Positions 36,900 through 45,420 of a DNA stretch of 64,000 bases are shown one piece after another. Each line of letters opens with the position of its first letter. Within the stretch, counting starts at the first letter, position 1. The notes beneath the pieces were generated by a model. It did no database searches. It saw only the letters and a list, made by a program, of their open reading frames with translations, and was not told where the DNA came from. The stretch comes from Xanthocytophaga flava (GTDB taxonomy: Bacteria > Bacteroidota > Bacteroidia > Cytophagales > 172606-1), in contig JASJOS010000002.1 in NCBI GenBank assembly GCA_030068525.1, positions 496,001 to 560,000 on the forward strand, read 5' to 3'. The translations under genes were made by a program, and so were the position numbers.

Positions 36900-37088
36900 A
36901 TGTTACTATTACAAGTTCAAGGAGTACAGGTAGGACCTGGCTATCCTTGGTGGCTGCTGGCCCTACATTATATATGGCAATTTGGTGTTCTTTCTTTAAT
37001 TGCTTATGGAATCTATCGCTTGTTACGGTATGCATTTAAACACAGTGGCTGGTTTTCCAAGCCAGGTGAGAATCCACCAACAGTCTAG
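36900..37088 (+). CDS. Small single-span membrane protein
   Basis: A 62-residue protein starting MLLLQVQGVQVGPGYPWWLL with a membrane helix (about 18-42, YPWWLLALHYIWQFGVLSLI) and a basic, proline-ending tail. No family is recognised. The AT-rich 260 bases upstream hold no gene. The start is the only ATG. Confidence 0.5.
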   Translation: MLLLQVQGVQVGPGYPWWLLALHYIWQFGVLSLIAYGIYRLLRYAFKHSGWFSKPGENPPTV

Positions 37089-37188
37089 TTGCTGCTAATC
37101 TTGTTGTATGGTAACATACTGACTTCCTATATGATTCAATAAAGATTGCATCTATGCGGTTGGCTCATTCTGTCCGATCAGACGATTG

Positions 37189-38136
37189 TTAGTTATCGAA
37201 TAGCACTAGCTTGCTGTCTCTGTTTCCCGCTTGTCTGTGCATCAATAACTTTCCGTTTTGTGTTCTTTTCAGAAGATTAGACATATTGCCTTTGAATCTT
37301 CCTCCTTTGGTTGAATCGCCCCACCCGCCTTTATATTGAGCAGCTACAAAAACATACTCCCCAAGATCATATATCCGATTATAATAGTGCTTTACACGAA
37401 AGGATATGTCTGGTGTATAGGTTTTGAGCATCTTCGGCCTGATATGATCCATTCCTACCCGAATCGAATCAAAGTTTGACAGAAGGATGGCGTCCTGTGT
37501 AAATCCGTCAGCTCTCGCATTGCCGTCACCATTCGCTACGGCTTTTAACACCACTGCGTCAAATTCTTCAATTTCAGTTATCAATGTCTTACTCACCTTG
37601 GCTATAGCGGTAAAGTTCGTTTCCTCTACCTGAACATCCGCATACGGCACAATTTCAGGTTCAATATAGGTGTCTGCTCCAAACGTCTCTGATACAATAC
37701 TCAATTTTCCTTTGTTGTCGGTTTGCCATAAGACCATATAATTTCCTTTGTATTCACCTTGTGGATTTTTAGTGGATGAGTAATGGAAACTAAAAGTGCC
37801 TAATTCGAGCAAATGGCCAGAATATATTTCCACAGTAGTTATTTTTTTCTTGTATGTCTTCACATCTCCTGCCGTAAACCAGTCCTTAAAAAATTGGTTT
37901 AATGCTTTCATTTCAAAAATGGCAGGCTTATACTCAGGAAAAAAAGTAAACTGACTGGCGTATAAGCTGGTCAAAGCATTCACATTTTCTGTTACATACA
38001 GATGCTCTATTCTACTGTTTATCGCTTCCAGTTCTACTCGGGAAGCTACTACATTCTTAGTGATACGTTGGCTCTTTACATCAATAGGTAAAGCACCTGC
38101 TAACATGATAATTAGTAGTATTCTGATCAGTTTCAT
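37189..38136 (-). CDS. Secreted protein with two NTF2-like (DUF4440/SnoaL) domains
   Basis: A 315-residue exported protein with signal peptide MKLIRILLIIMLAGALPIDV ending near KSQ. Two NTF2-like halves follow: the first opens LEAINSRIEHLYVTENVNAL and TSLYASQFTFFPEYKPAIFE; the second opens VVLKAVANGDGNARADGFTQ and DAILLSNFDSIRVGMDHIRP, each with the usual helix-then-strand plan. Such domains bind small molecules or polyketide-like substrates; the role is unknown. It is convergent with the small membrane protein gene. Confidence 0.65.
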   Translation of the reverse strand: MKLIRILLIIMLAGALPIDVKSQRITKNVVASRVELEAINSRIEHLYVTENVNALTSLYASQFTFFPEYKPAIFEMKALNQFFKDWFTAGDVKTYKKKITTVEIYSGHLLELGTFSFHYSSTKNPQGEYKGNYMVLWQTDNKGKLSIVSETFGADTYIEPEIVPYADVQVEETNFTAIAKVSKTLITEIEEFDAVVLKAVANGDGNARADGFTQDAILLSNFDSIRVGMDHIRPKMLKTYTPDISFRVKHYYNRIYDLGEYVFVAAQYKGGWGDSTKGGRFKGNMSNLLKRTQNGKLLMHRQAGNRDSKLVLFDN

Positions 38137-38493
38137 ATGTGTGATAAAGTGGAGTAGTATATTTGCACTTACTCAAAAGTAGCAAGCCGTTACTCATGAG
38201 GAAATTAGATTGACTAACGGAGGACAGGGGTGTATCAATTACCCGTTTTTATTGACGAAAGAAAAGGTTTCCCGGTGCTGCCGGCTATGACACATCACAG
38301 CTACGACGGATAACGGTTAGCAACTATTTATTGGTTTACTTGTAATTGATTTATCGCATTAATGTAGACTACATCAATCTTTCCTTTCAATAGCAAGGTA
38401 TATAATTTGGCTATTGAGTAGACGTAGTACAACTCGGATACGTAATTGAAGCAACTGTTGTGTTTATACACAAGTTAGGCCCCATCAACAAAA
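38137..38493. other. Intergenic stretch without a supported gene
   Basis: About 355 bases between divergent genes. The first half contains GC-richer sequence (CCCGGTGCTGCCGGC) that looks unlike the AT-rich second half, but no gene, repeat copy or clear hairpin is visible. Confidence 0.4.
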
Positions 38494-38934
38494 ATGAATA
38501 AATCAGAAAGAAAGAAGTTTTTACAAGAGCTTCAGGATAAGGAAGAAAAACAAGCAGCTCTCTCGGAAAAACGGTTTATGTATGAGGATATAGTCTGGCG
38601 TGGCATTGGTCAAAAGATGCTACAGATTGTATTCAGACCTTCTTTTGAAGACAATAAGCTGTGGGACATCCGAAAGCAGGGTGAAACGTATGTTTTGTTT
38701 GAAAGCACGTTTGCTGAAGGAAAAAGATATATTCTAAGACCTGGATATGATCTTTTAGAATGTCCGTCAAATGAATTAAAAAGTCTGGTAGATACACTGA
38801 AGGCAATAAAAATAACAATTGGAATTCCTGAAAGTGATATGTTTAGTCTGGATGGAACGTCCTACGAAGTCTGCTTATATGATCATCAGCAATCCATTCG
38901 TCTCCAGTGGCACAATCAACCTCATGATGATTGA
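38494..38934 (+). CDS. Orphan cytoplasmic protein
   Basis: A 146-residue protein without a signal peptide. It begins with a charged helix (MNKSERKKFLQELQDKEEKQ), followed by strand-like segments (GQKMLQIVFRPSF, LWDIRKQGETYVLFEST) and an acidic end. No family is recognised. The neighbouring lipoprotein gene starts 144 bases later. Confidence 0.5.
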   Translation: MNKSERKKFLQELQDKEEKQAALSEKRFMYEDIVWRGIGQKMLQIVFRPSFEDNKLWDIRKQGETYVLFESTFAEGKRYILRPGYDLLECPSNELKSLVDTLKAIKITIGIPESDMFSLDGTSYEVCLYDHQQSIRLQWHNQPHDD

Positions 38935-39077
38935 CAAGAAATGGCCTTGATAGTTGTAAAGGCTATTGAAAAATTTAGTTCTTTACAAAGGAAAAATGAT
39001 TGATCTCTAATTGAGTAACTGATCTTATGACGCTACTTAATCGCCTTTAGGTATAGGCCAGAAATAAACAGGATAGT

Positions 39078-39650
39078 ATGGAGTTAAGAAAAAGTAAGCT
39101 AACATATATATTGATTTTTGTGCTTTTATTTTTCTCTTGTCAGGAGGATACTGATGCTGTAAAAAGCAATAATCGATGTTCGGATGTTTCTGTGCGGTTA
39201 ATGTATTCTATAGTAGAGTCTCAATTGAATCTTTTGAAGAAGACTGCTGAAAATCTGAAGGGAGTAGATAGTGCAACTATAAGAGATTTGAATTACTATA
39301 TATCAGATTTTACCAACATTAATAATCAGTTTATCATCGCTGCTGGAGGATTTGTTCCTGGCTATACTATCAATCTGGTAGATCCATGTCGAAAAGATGA
39401 TAAGATAGTCTCATTAGCGCGGACGAATAGTAATAAATTGAAATACAAAAATTTTGTTGCTGTTCTTCTTAAAGCAAAGTTGTTAGAAGAGGGACAGGAT
39501 AAGAATTTGTATTTTATTATTGATTCTCATTTTTGTAAGGAAAATTGTGTTTTTTCTGATAGTAGTATGGTTAATCAAACTGTTAGTGAGATTATGTTAG
39601 AGAACATGATTCTACAGGCAACTATTTTGGATTTAGCACTAAATTTTTGA
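39078..39650 (+). CDS. Lipoprotein of unknown function
   Basis: A 190-residue protein with an N-terminal hydrophobic stretch LTYILIFVLLFFSCQED; the lipobox is FFSC with the Cys near residue 21. The mature part is helical (LMYSIVESQLNLLKKTAENL), with four more cysteines spaced through it that could pair in the periplasm (RCSDV, DPCRKD, HFCKENC). No family is recognised. A strong terminator follows. Confidence 0.55.
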   Translation: MELRKSKLTYILIFVLLFFSCQEDTDAVKSNNRCSDVSVRLMYSIVESQLNLLKKTAENLKGVDSATIRDLNYYISDFTNINNQFIIAAGGFVPGYTINLVDPCRKDDKIVSLARTNSNKLKYKNFVAVLLKAKLLEEGQDKNLYFIIDSHFCKENCVFSDSSMVNQTVSEIMLENMILQATILDLALNF

Positions 39651-39690
39651 TATACTAGATATGAAAACACTTTCATAAAGAATGAGCTAA

Positions 39691-39716
39691 GCCGATTTTC
39701 GAAAATCGGCTTTTTT
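39691..39716 (+). terminator. Rho-independent terminator
   Basis: GCCGATTTTCGAAAATCGGC is a perfect 20-base palindrome followed by six T residues. It ends the lipoprotein gene and stands before the convergent phage-like genes. Confidence 0.9.
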
Positions 39717-39783
39717 GTTTTAGTTCTTTACTATCTAAGTTTATTTCCTGAGATAAGTTGCTCTAAATTCAGTTGCTGCCAAC

Positions 39784-39812
39784 CTTGCCACAAGATTCTT
39801 TTAGAAAAACAG
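39784..39812 (+). repeat. Fragment of the MITE-like repeat (right arm)
   Basis: CTTGCCACAAGATTCTTTTA followed by GAAAAACAG matches the inner end and right arm of the MITE-like element with a few changes, without a left half. It is probably a deletion remnant. Confidence 0.55.
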
Positions 39813-39865
39813 AGAGAAGAAGATAGGATTAGATATATATTTTCTGTGGTATTTACTCCAAACCA

Positions 39866-39895
39866 AACAGGTTCGGACACACGTCCGAACCTGTT
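39866..39895 (-). terminator. Terminator downstream of the minus-strand lysis group
   Basis: AACAGGTTCGGAC and GTCCGAACCTGTT form a 13-bp perfect stem with an ACAC loop, with T-rich sequence beyond it on both strands. It lies 25 bases past the last minus-strand gene of the lysis group. Confidence 0.75.
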
Positions 39896-39919
39896 GTTTT
39901 ATACCGTCGCCATTACCCT

Positions 39920-40297
39920 TTAGGCAAATTGCAATACCGCTTCCAGACGGGCTTCATATTTCTTTCGGTGGACTGCTTTGTCAGGGAGGCAGCCATCGTT
40001 GTAGAGATAGAAACATCTGTCCTCTTCAAAGGATGCATCCCTGTAGAGGTTGGCTTCGTCTCTAAAAAAAGGTGTGAGTTTTTGTATTTCTTCTTTCGAA
40101 ATCTCAAGGCGATAGCGTGCTTGTTTGCGTATGAGGTCTCTCCATTCCTCATAGGGTATAAGGCTCTGGCGTTTTCCGAGTGGGAGGTAATAGCGGTTAA
40201 ACTCATAGGCATAGCCGTCTATCAGCAGAAAGCCATAAATGTGGTCTCTTCTGCGAATCTCAATTTTATCGTCTTTGCGTGTGTAGGTCCTTGTCAT
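39920..40297 (-). CDS. Phage-like orphan protein
   Basis: A 125-residue basic protein (TRKDDKIEIRRRDHIYGFLL, YEEWRDLIRKQARYRLEISK). No family is recognised. It is the last gene of the amidase-containing group and starts 12 bases after the amidase stop, so it shares that transcript. It may be a lysis accessory or a small virion-like protein. Confidence 0.55.
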   Translation of the reverse strand: MTRTYTRKDDKIEIRRRDHIYGFLLIDGYAYEFNRYYLPLGKRQSLIPYEEWRDLIRKQARYRLEISKEEIQKLTPFFRDEANLYRDASFEEDRCFYLYNDGCLPDKAVHRKKYEARLEAVLQFA

Positions 40298-40309
40298 CGT
40301 AGTATGGGT

Positions 40310-40819
40310 TTACTGTGTTACATGATTATTAGCTGGTACTGAGCCTCTCCACTCAATGTTCTGTTCGGGAATGCCTGCCTGTTTGAGCCAGGTTGGTACG
40401 AAGAAGCTGGGACAGGCTTTATTGGCAAATTGGTTATGTCCGGCAATTTTGATGTTAGGAGCATAGGCAAGTACTTCATGGATAATCGTTAGCATCGTTT
40501 CGATTTGCTGAGGGGTGCGGGTGTCCTGGGCTTTGTGGAAGGTTTTGTCCATACCACCTACGTAGCATAGATGTCTGGAGATGGAGTTGATGCCTGCTAC
40601 ACCGTTTGTGATCTCGAAAGGGTCTATGGACAGGTTGTTGTTATGCTTGACGAACTGGTGACGCGAGCCATCAAGCAGGATCAGGTCGGAGTAGCCGACT
40701 TGTTTCCATCCGTTGCCGTAGGGGTTGGGTGCAGTGTGCCAACGTTTGACGTCTTCTGGCGAAACCCAGCGTCCGGTGGGAGTGGCGGTACAGTGTATGA
40801 TCAGGTATTGGAAGTGCAT
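40310..40819 (-). CDS. N-acetylmuramoyl-L-alanine amidase, phage lysozyme type (Amidase_2)
   Basis: A 169-residue endolysin of the T7-lysozyme/PGRP type that cuts the amide bond between N-acetylmuramic acid and L-Ala. The first zinc His is in YLIIHCTATPTG near residue 9, and the second His and the Cys are in AGHNQFANKACPSF near residues 130-139; VGYSDLILLDGSRHQF and LCYVGGMDKTFHKAQDTRTP (TxxQ-like) complete the family pattern. There is no signal peptide, so release needs a holin; a candidate lies two genes upstream. It is the clearest phage-derived gene here. Confidence 0.92.
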   Translation of the reverse strand: MHFQYLIIHCTATPTGRWVSPEDVKRWHTAPNPYGNGWKQVGYSDLILLDGSRHQFVKHNNNLSIDPFEITNGVAGINSISRHLCYVGGMDKTFHKAQDTRTPQQIETMLTIIHEVLAYAPNIKIAGHNQFANKACPSFFVPTWLKQAGIPEQNIEWRGSVPANNHVTQ

Positions 40820-40894
40820 GGAGATATGGTTCGTTATATATAGTAGTTTGTTGAAAGAGAAAAGGACAGGTTCTTCCCCAGGCTGGTGTTATTC

Positions 40895-40945
40895 CCAACC
40901 TGAACGGTGGGAAACAAGTCGTTGGTGAGACCACGCAACGACGGG
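40895..40945 (+). repeat. CGTTGGTG hairpin repeat, copy 2
   Basis: CCCAACCTGAACGGTGGGAA leads into CGTTGGTGAGACCACGCAACG with altered loop bases (40920-40940), then ACGGGAAATGG. It has the same outer sequence as copies 1, 3 and 5, between the amidase gene and the coiled-coil gene of the lysis group. Confidence 0.7.
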
Positions 40946-40959
40946 AAATGGAATAGTGG

Positions 40960-41223
40960 TTAAGCTGATGGCAGGTTGTTGAGTGTCTCCTTCAGCTCGG
41001 TGACTTCTGTATGCAGTACCTCGTTTTCGCCCTCCAGCTCCTCGATTCGCTCTCTGAGGGTTTCCATTTCCATCTCTTGGTTACTAAGCCTGCACTGAAG
41101 GTGTAGGTTTTCATTTTCAAGCCGTTTTTTCTCGGAAGCCAGGTGATTATTGGCAAGGGTAAGGTTTTTCATAAGCAACTTTTGGTCAAGAACTGAAATA
41201 GTGGAAGCAGATGGTGTAGGCAT
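40960..41223 (-). CDS. Coiled-coil protein of the lysis group
   Basis: An 87-residue protein almost wholly made of heptads (LANNHLASEKKRLENENLHL, METLRERIEELEGENEVLHT), a parallel coiled coil in which the hydrophobic a/d positions are well kept. Similar short coiled coils are found near phage lysis genes and may act as spanin-like or structural spacers. There is no membrane segment. It lies between the amidase and the holin-like gene on the same strand. Confidence 0.6.
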   Translation of the reverse strand: MPTPSASTISVLDQKLLMKNLTLANNHLASEKKRLENENLHLQCRLSNQEMEMETLRERIEELEGENEVLHTEVTELKETLNNLPSA

Positions 41224-41268
41224 AAGAACAAGCTTTGTTTTGGTGGTTTAGATTGTGAATGATTTAAG

Positions 41269-41454
41269 TTATTTGGGGTCTCTCATAGAAAAGAACCCGA
41301 CTGTTGAAATAAAGGCCAGCAGCGAAACGAACGATTGTGTGTCTATCCGGTTTGCCAGCCAGAGAATGTATCCTGAGAAGGTGAATAAACCCAGGGTTGA
41401 GGTTTTCCAATTGTCTAACACAAACTGGAGGTAATCGTATATTGATTTTGCCAT
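41269..41454 (-). CDS. Small holin-like membrane protein
   Basis: A 61-residue protein starting MAKSIYDYLQFVLDNW, with two hydrophobic segments (LGLFTFSGYILWLA, SFVSLLAFISTVGFF) separated by a short loop and ending in a polar tail, as in small holins. I used the ATG at 41454 rather than a longer frame, because the extra N-terminal part is translated from the MITE-like repeat. Its place beside an amidase supports the holin guess; direct evidence is limited to topology. Confidence 0.5.
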   Translation of the reverse strand: MAKSIYDYLQFVLDNWKTSTLGLFTFSGYILWLANRIDTQSFVSLLAFISTVGFFSMRDPK

Positions 41455-41506
41455 AGGGGTTATTTGGGTTAAATACACTTCCACTGTCCTTCTAAAAGCT
41501 CTTTCC

Positions 41507-41621
41507 CTGTCCTTCTGAAAGAATCTTGTGACAAATAGAGTGGCGCTTGGATTTTGAGCGAAAGAATACTTTCCAGTCGGAAAGGCCGCCGGTCTTGTCA
41601 CAAGATTCTTTCAGAAGGACA
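41507..41621 (+). repeat. MITE-like interspersed repeat, copy C (orientation as copy A)
   Basis: Left arm CTGTCCTTCTGAAAGAATC (41507-41525) and right arm GATTCTTTCAGAAGGACA (41604-41621) are near-perfect inverted repeats extending inward to CTTGTGACAA/TTGTCACAAG, about 28 bp per arm. A half-arm CTGTCCTTCTAAAAG lies just before it (41484). It separates the holin-like gene from the next gene and adds a spurious N-terminus to the former. Confidence 0.85.
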
Positions 41622-41700
41622 AAAAAGAAGAGTGTTTTTGTGGAGAAGAGAAATAGAGACAGTCTCTTATATTGACCTCTTCTGTACCAACCTTAGCCAT

Positions 41701-41955
41701 TTACGGGCCCTTACAGGTATCCCTCACCTGAAACACAGGGGCATAGGTAAAGCTCTTCACATGTTTGATCTTTTCTACATCTAATGGCTGAATTGGGTGG
41801 GAGACTACCTGTCTGGCTACGATGGACTCAATCTGGCTGTAGTCAATCATCTCACAATCGTATACTTCTGTGGGGTTAAGTCTATGTTCGGTAAAGACTC
41901 CGATAGCCAGGCCGAAGACGAAACACAGGGCGCTTAGTAAAAGTCGTAGTTGCAT
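41701..41955 (-). CDS. Small single-span protein of the lysis group
   Basis: An 84-residue protein with an N-terminal hydrophobic helix MQLRLLLSALCFVFGLAIGV, then a periplasm-like polar tail with two Cys (YDCEMIDYSQIESIVARQVV, VRDTCKGP). The layout of a membrane-anchored or secreted small protein behind a holin-like gene resembles an inner spanin, but the length is small and no family is recognised. Confidence 0.5.
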   Translation of the reverse strand: MQLRLLLSALCFVFGLAIGVFTEHRLNPTEVYDCEMIDYSQIESIVARQVVSHPIQPLDVEKIKHVKSFTYAPVFQVRDTCKGP

Positions 41956-42092
41956 AATTTGTATGTATGGTTAGGAAGTGGGTAAGAGGATGGAATCGGG
42001 TGTATTTCTCAAAAAAAGAAACAGTAAACTAAAAGTCTACTGCTTCTCCGGTTAGTATTTCTCATGTAAATCCTTACTTTTTGCTACCTGGA

Positions 42093-42509
42093 TTAGGCGG
42101 GTAGCGTCGCCTTGTGATTGGTGATGGTAGACATCGAGCCATCGATGACAAACAAGCGTTGTTCTACCTCATCCAGCTGGGATTCGTACAATACTACCGC
42201 CGTTGTACCGTATTGCAGCTTGCGTTGCTGGGCTGTAAACAGCTTGTACTCGGCTTTTACTTTACGGTTTTCCATTTCGGTTTTGGTCGTGCCTTCCGGC
42301 AATACCGCGATGATGGATGTAAGCGAATCCACTTCGGCTTCAGAAGAGGCTAACGTAGCTTCAATGTCAGAGGCTCGGTCAGCAGCGTTTTCACGGCTAC
42401 GAGTCAGGGAGATCTGCTTGAACTCCAGATCGCTTTTGAGATCTGACAGTTGGTCAAGGACTTTGTCACAGTCTGTTTTTGAGGTTAATAATGTTAATGT
42501 TAATGCCAT
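42093..42509 (-). CDS. Helical coiled-coil protein, phage-like
   Basis: A 138-residue protein, mostly helix and heptad-like (CDKVLDQLSDLKSDLEFKQI, DIEATLASSEAEVDSLTSII, NRKVKAEYKLFTAQQRKLQY). I used the ATG giving MALTLTLLTSKTDC, since the longer frame reads into an unrelated intergenic stretch. It is the first gene of the minus-strand lysis group. No family is recognised; a structural or scaffold role is possible. Confidence 0.5.
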   Translation of the reverse strand: MALTLTLLTSKTDCDKVLDQLSDLKSDLEFKQISLTRSRENAADRASDIEATLASSEAEVDSLTSIIAVLPEGTTKTEMENRKVKAEYKLFTAQQRKLQYGTTAVVLYESQLDEVEQRLFVIDGSMSTITNHKATLPA

Positions 42510-42931
42510 AGCTTTGGTTGGTTGATGGAAAATGTGAGTGTACAAAGGGTCGGTAGAGTAGGGGCTTCGAGTTGTGCTGCTGTCAAGGTTCCGGATCGCT
42601 TGCAGGCAGGTTTGTAGCCCCTTTTCTAACCGATTTAGTGATACAAAGGTCGGCATTGTCCAAACGCCAGTCCAACCACTTTAGGAATAATGAAAATATG
42701 ACTCAAAACCTATAGTTGGTCGCCAAAATACCTCGTTTGTGGTATTGTAGTCGTGTGGATGTGTAGGTATCTTGCTGTAAATTAGAGTGTTGAGAATTTA
42801 CTGCGGTATTTCTCTTTGCTTTCTGATTCTACTATCAGAGCATATATAGCACATTATCTGATTCACTGATGAGCAGCAGTGTATCACCCGTACAATTCAG
42901 GTCATACTCTACAACCTAACCCACCTCTTTT
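42510..42931. other. Divergent intergenic region between the lysis group and the peroxidase operon
   Basis: About 420 bases with promoters expected on both strands. No gene, hairpin or copy of the three repeat families is seen; AT content rises toward the peroxidase start. Confidence 0.45.
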
Positions 42932-44407
42932 ATGGCTGCTATTATTAATAATTCTGAACCAATTGATCAGCGTGATCCTGCTTATGATGAACTCCTCTCT
43001 CAGCTTCAGGGCAACATCCTGAAAGGACATGGTCGTGAGGAGACTATGAACATATTTGTCCGATTTGATAAAGATCATGTAGAGGATGCAAAAAAGTGGC
43101 TAAGTGAATTTGCCAAAGAAACACTTACATCCATGAAGGCTCAACTGCGTGAGACGGAAGTGTTTAAACGAAATAAGATATCAGGGGGACTTTTTGCAGG
43201 TATCTATTTCACTGCTGAGGGATACCGGTATCTGGGGTATAACCCTGAAGGGAAATTTGCAGATAAACCATTTGTAGAGGGTATGCAGACGCAACCCTTA
43301 AACGATCCTCCTGTTCGGGAGTGGGATCGTGGATTCAGAGGAGGAGAATGGAATGAAATACATGCGATGATTCTGCTTGCAGATCAGGATCAGGAACGTA
43401 TGTGTGCCCATGCCAAAGAAATCACAGAAGTGATTGATGTGTTTGGGAAAATAATCACTATTGAATACGGACATGCTATTAAAAATGCTGCTGGTGATGG
43501 TATTGAGCATTTTGGTTATGTAGATGGGGTAAGTCAGCCACTATTTTTTACAGATGAGATAGATGTGTTTAAGAAGAATAACTTTGGAGGTCATTCTCAT
43601 TTTAACCCTTGGGCTCCGCTGGATCTGGTACTGGTAAAAGATCCGTTTGTTACAGATGAAGATGCATATGGCAGCTATTTTGTGTTCAGAAAGCTGGAAG
43701 AAAATGTAAGAGGGTTTAAAAAAGCGGAAGAGGATCTAGCGGAATTATTAAAGCAACATACAACAAGTAATTTTGATCCAGAAAGAGCAGGAGCCATGAT
43801 TATTGGTCGCTTTGAAGATGGCACTCCTGTAGTACTGAGTGAAGAGGACGGCATGATTGGAAGTGGAGTTGCCAATAATTTTAATTACAATAAAGATCTG
43901 GATGGTTTGAAATGTCCCTTTCATGCTCATATCCGGAAAACCAATCCCAGGGGTAGTGGTGGATTTGAGCCACCAGAAGATGAGAAAAAACATATTATGG
44001 CTCGTAGAGGAATAACCTATGGTATACGGCAGGTAAATCCGGCATTTGAACAATCATTTGCGCAGATGCCAACAGAAGGAGTGGGTTTATTGTTTATGAG
44101 CTTTCAGAAAAGTATCGAAAACCAGTTTCAGTTTATCCAGATCAATTGGGCAAATAATGCAGGTTTTCCCAAACTACCTCCTGGTGCACCTGCTATCAAG
44201 CCGGGTATAGATGCTATCATCGGGCAGGTAGATCCTACTACTCCTAAACCCCATTTGAGTCATGGCCATTATGCGGTAGATTATGGTAAAACGCCTGTGT
44301 CGGGGCCTTTCAGCTTTGAACTCTTTGTTACCATGAAAGGGGGAGAATATTTCTTTGCGCCTTCTATCCCTTTTCTGAAGACGCTGGGATCTGGAGTAAA
44401 TCTTTGA
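42932..44407 (+). CDS. Dyp-type haem peroxidase
   Basis: A 491-residue dye-decolorizing peroxidase. It shows the family's distal motif as GYVDGVSQPLF near residue 193 (GxxDG, catalytic Asp), the proximal haem His region as CPFHAHIRKTNPRG near 327-340 with the distal Arg in ARRGITYGIRQ near 353, and the C-terminal LLFMSFQKSIENQFQFIQ. It lacks a Tat signal, so it is cytoplasmic or exported by another route. These enzymes oxidise dyes, phenols or Mn2+ with H2O2. It begins an operon with a beta-barrel, an SGNH hydrolase and a membrane protein. Confidence 0.93.
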   Translation: MAAIINNSEPIDQRDPAYDELLSQLQGNILKGHGREETMNIFVRFDKDHVEDAKKWLSEFAKETLTSMKAQLRETEVFKRNKISGGLFAGIYFTAEGYRYLGYNPEGKFADKPFVEGMQTQPLNDPPVREWDRGFRGGEWNEIHAMILLADQDQERMCAHAKEITEVIDVFGKIITIEYGHAIKNAAGDGIEHFGYVDGVSQPLFFTDEIDVFKKNNFGGHSHFNPWAPLDLVLVKDPFVTDEDAYGSYFVFRKLEENVRGFKKAEEDLAELLKQHTTSNFDPERAGAMIIGRFEDGTPVVLSEEDGMIGSGVANNFNYNKDLDGLKCPFHAHIRKTNPRGSGGFEPPEDEKKHIMARRGITYGIRQVNPAFEQSFAQMPTEGVGLLFMSFQKSIENQFQFIQINWANNAGFPKLPPGAPAIKPGIDAIIGQVDPTTPKPHLSHGHYAVDYGKTPVSGPFSFELFVTMKGGEYFFAPSIPFLKTLGSGVNL

Positions 44408-44434
44408 CAGCCTGATCTATACGTAACCTCTAAA

Positions 44435-45403
44435 ATGGAAGTCATGAAAAAGTCAATTTACATTGGCATGGGATTGCTATGTCTTGTGCTTTGTATACAG
44501 AGCCAGGGACAGATACTGGACATGAAACGAAGCATGGAGGCTATTACTGATAAACAGATAGCTGATTCGACCCAAAAGAACAAGGAAACCAAAGATACAA
44601 CCATTCGGGATGACCAGTTGCAAGGCCTTGGCGATTTTACGTTCAATGGATTCAAGGTGATACCCACTGTGAATGTGCTTGCTTCTCGTATGAATTATAT
44701 AGAGAAGGAAGACTCCAATGCACATAAAGACAAATACCATTGTTTGTATGTAGCCAGTGAGTTGTTTGTATTGCCTAACTACGCAACCTTTGAGCCTAAG
44801 GAATACCGCGCCAACTTCTTTATTCCTGAAATCAGTAATTACGGAATCCGGTTTAATGTAACGTATCTGAAAACAACGAAAAAAGAGAAGAAAACAACAG
44901 ACGTAAAAAAAACAGACACACAAAATACTAATACTCCGAAAATAGATACGTCAGAGTATAAATACTTTCGTGACAAATGGCTCTTTGGATATACATTCAA
45001 TGCCAATATCCTCAACAAAAGCTTTACCAAAGACAGTCTTACTATCAAGAGCGATTTTACTACACTGCTGGTGCACCTTAATCTGGGATTTGAAGTGGTT
45101 ATTCCGCATAGCTACGTCAGTCTGTATGCTGGCCTTAACTGGATGAATGTACTTACAGGCCGGCAGGACTTTACAGACAATATGGTAAAGTCGCCCATGG
45201 ACTATGTGTTTGTGAATGCAGGGATACGAACCGAACTAGATCTGACCAAGGGTAACAATACGCTGGCTCTGGACATAGGGTTTATCGGGCAGAGTGGTGT
45301 GGTGAGCGATTTTGTTCAGAACAAAGATGCCGTGATTCCCCAGATTCGAATTGGCTTTAAACATAGTCTTCTCAGTAATCCAAAACTTAGTACTAAACGC
45401 TAA
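44435..45403 (+). CDS. Exported beta-barrel protein of the peroxidase operon
   Basis: A 322-residue protein with signal peptide MKKSIYIGMGLLCLVLCIQS (an ATG three codons earlier is also possible), cut near GQ. A polar, Lys/Thr-rich linker (KTTDVKKTDTQNTNTPKIDT) sits in the middle of strand-rich segments (RFNVTYLKTTKKE, YVSLYAGLNWMNVL, TLALDIGFIGQSGVV) that look like the last strands of a porin-like barrel. It follows the peroxidase stop by 27 bases and precedes the hydrolase by 17, so all are one transcript. Confidence 0.7.
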   Translation: MEVMKKSIYIGMGLLCLVLCIQSQGQILDMKRSMEAITDKQIADSTQKNKETKDTTIRDDQLQGLGDFTFNGFKVIPTVNVLASRMNYIEKEDSNAHKDKYHCLYVASELFVLPNYATFEPKEYRANFFIPEISNYGIRFNVTYLKTTKKEKKTTDVKKTDTQNTNTPKIDTSEYKYFRDKWLFGYTFNANILNKSFTKDSLTIKSDFTTLLVHLNLGFEVVIPHSYVSLYAGLNWMNVLTGRQDFTDNMVKSPMDYVFVNAGIRTELDLTKGNNTLALDIGFIGQSGVVSDFVQNKDAVIPQIRIGFKHSLLSNPKLSTKR

Positions 45404-45420
45404 TCCCTATTTCTGATTGT

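Noticed and set aside
39866-39895. Perfect 13-bp hairpin considered as an att site or operator
   Set aside because: Its place past the last gene of a group and the T-rich flanks fit a terminator better, and no second copy is seen.
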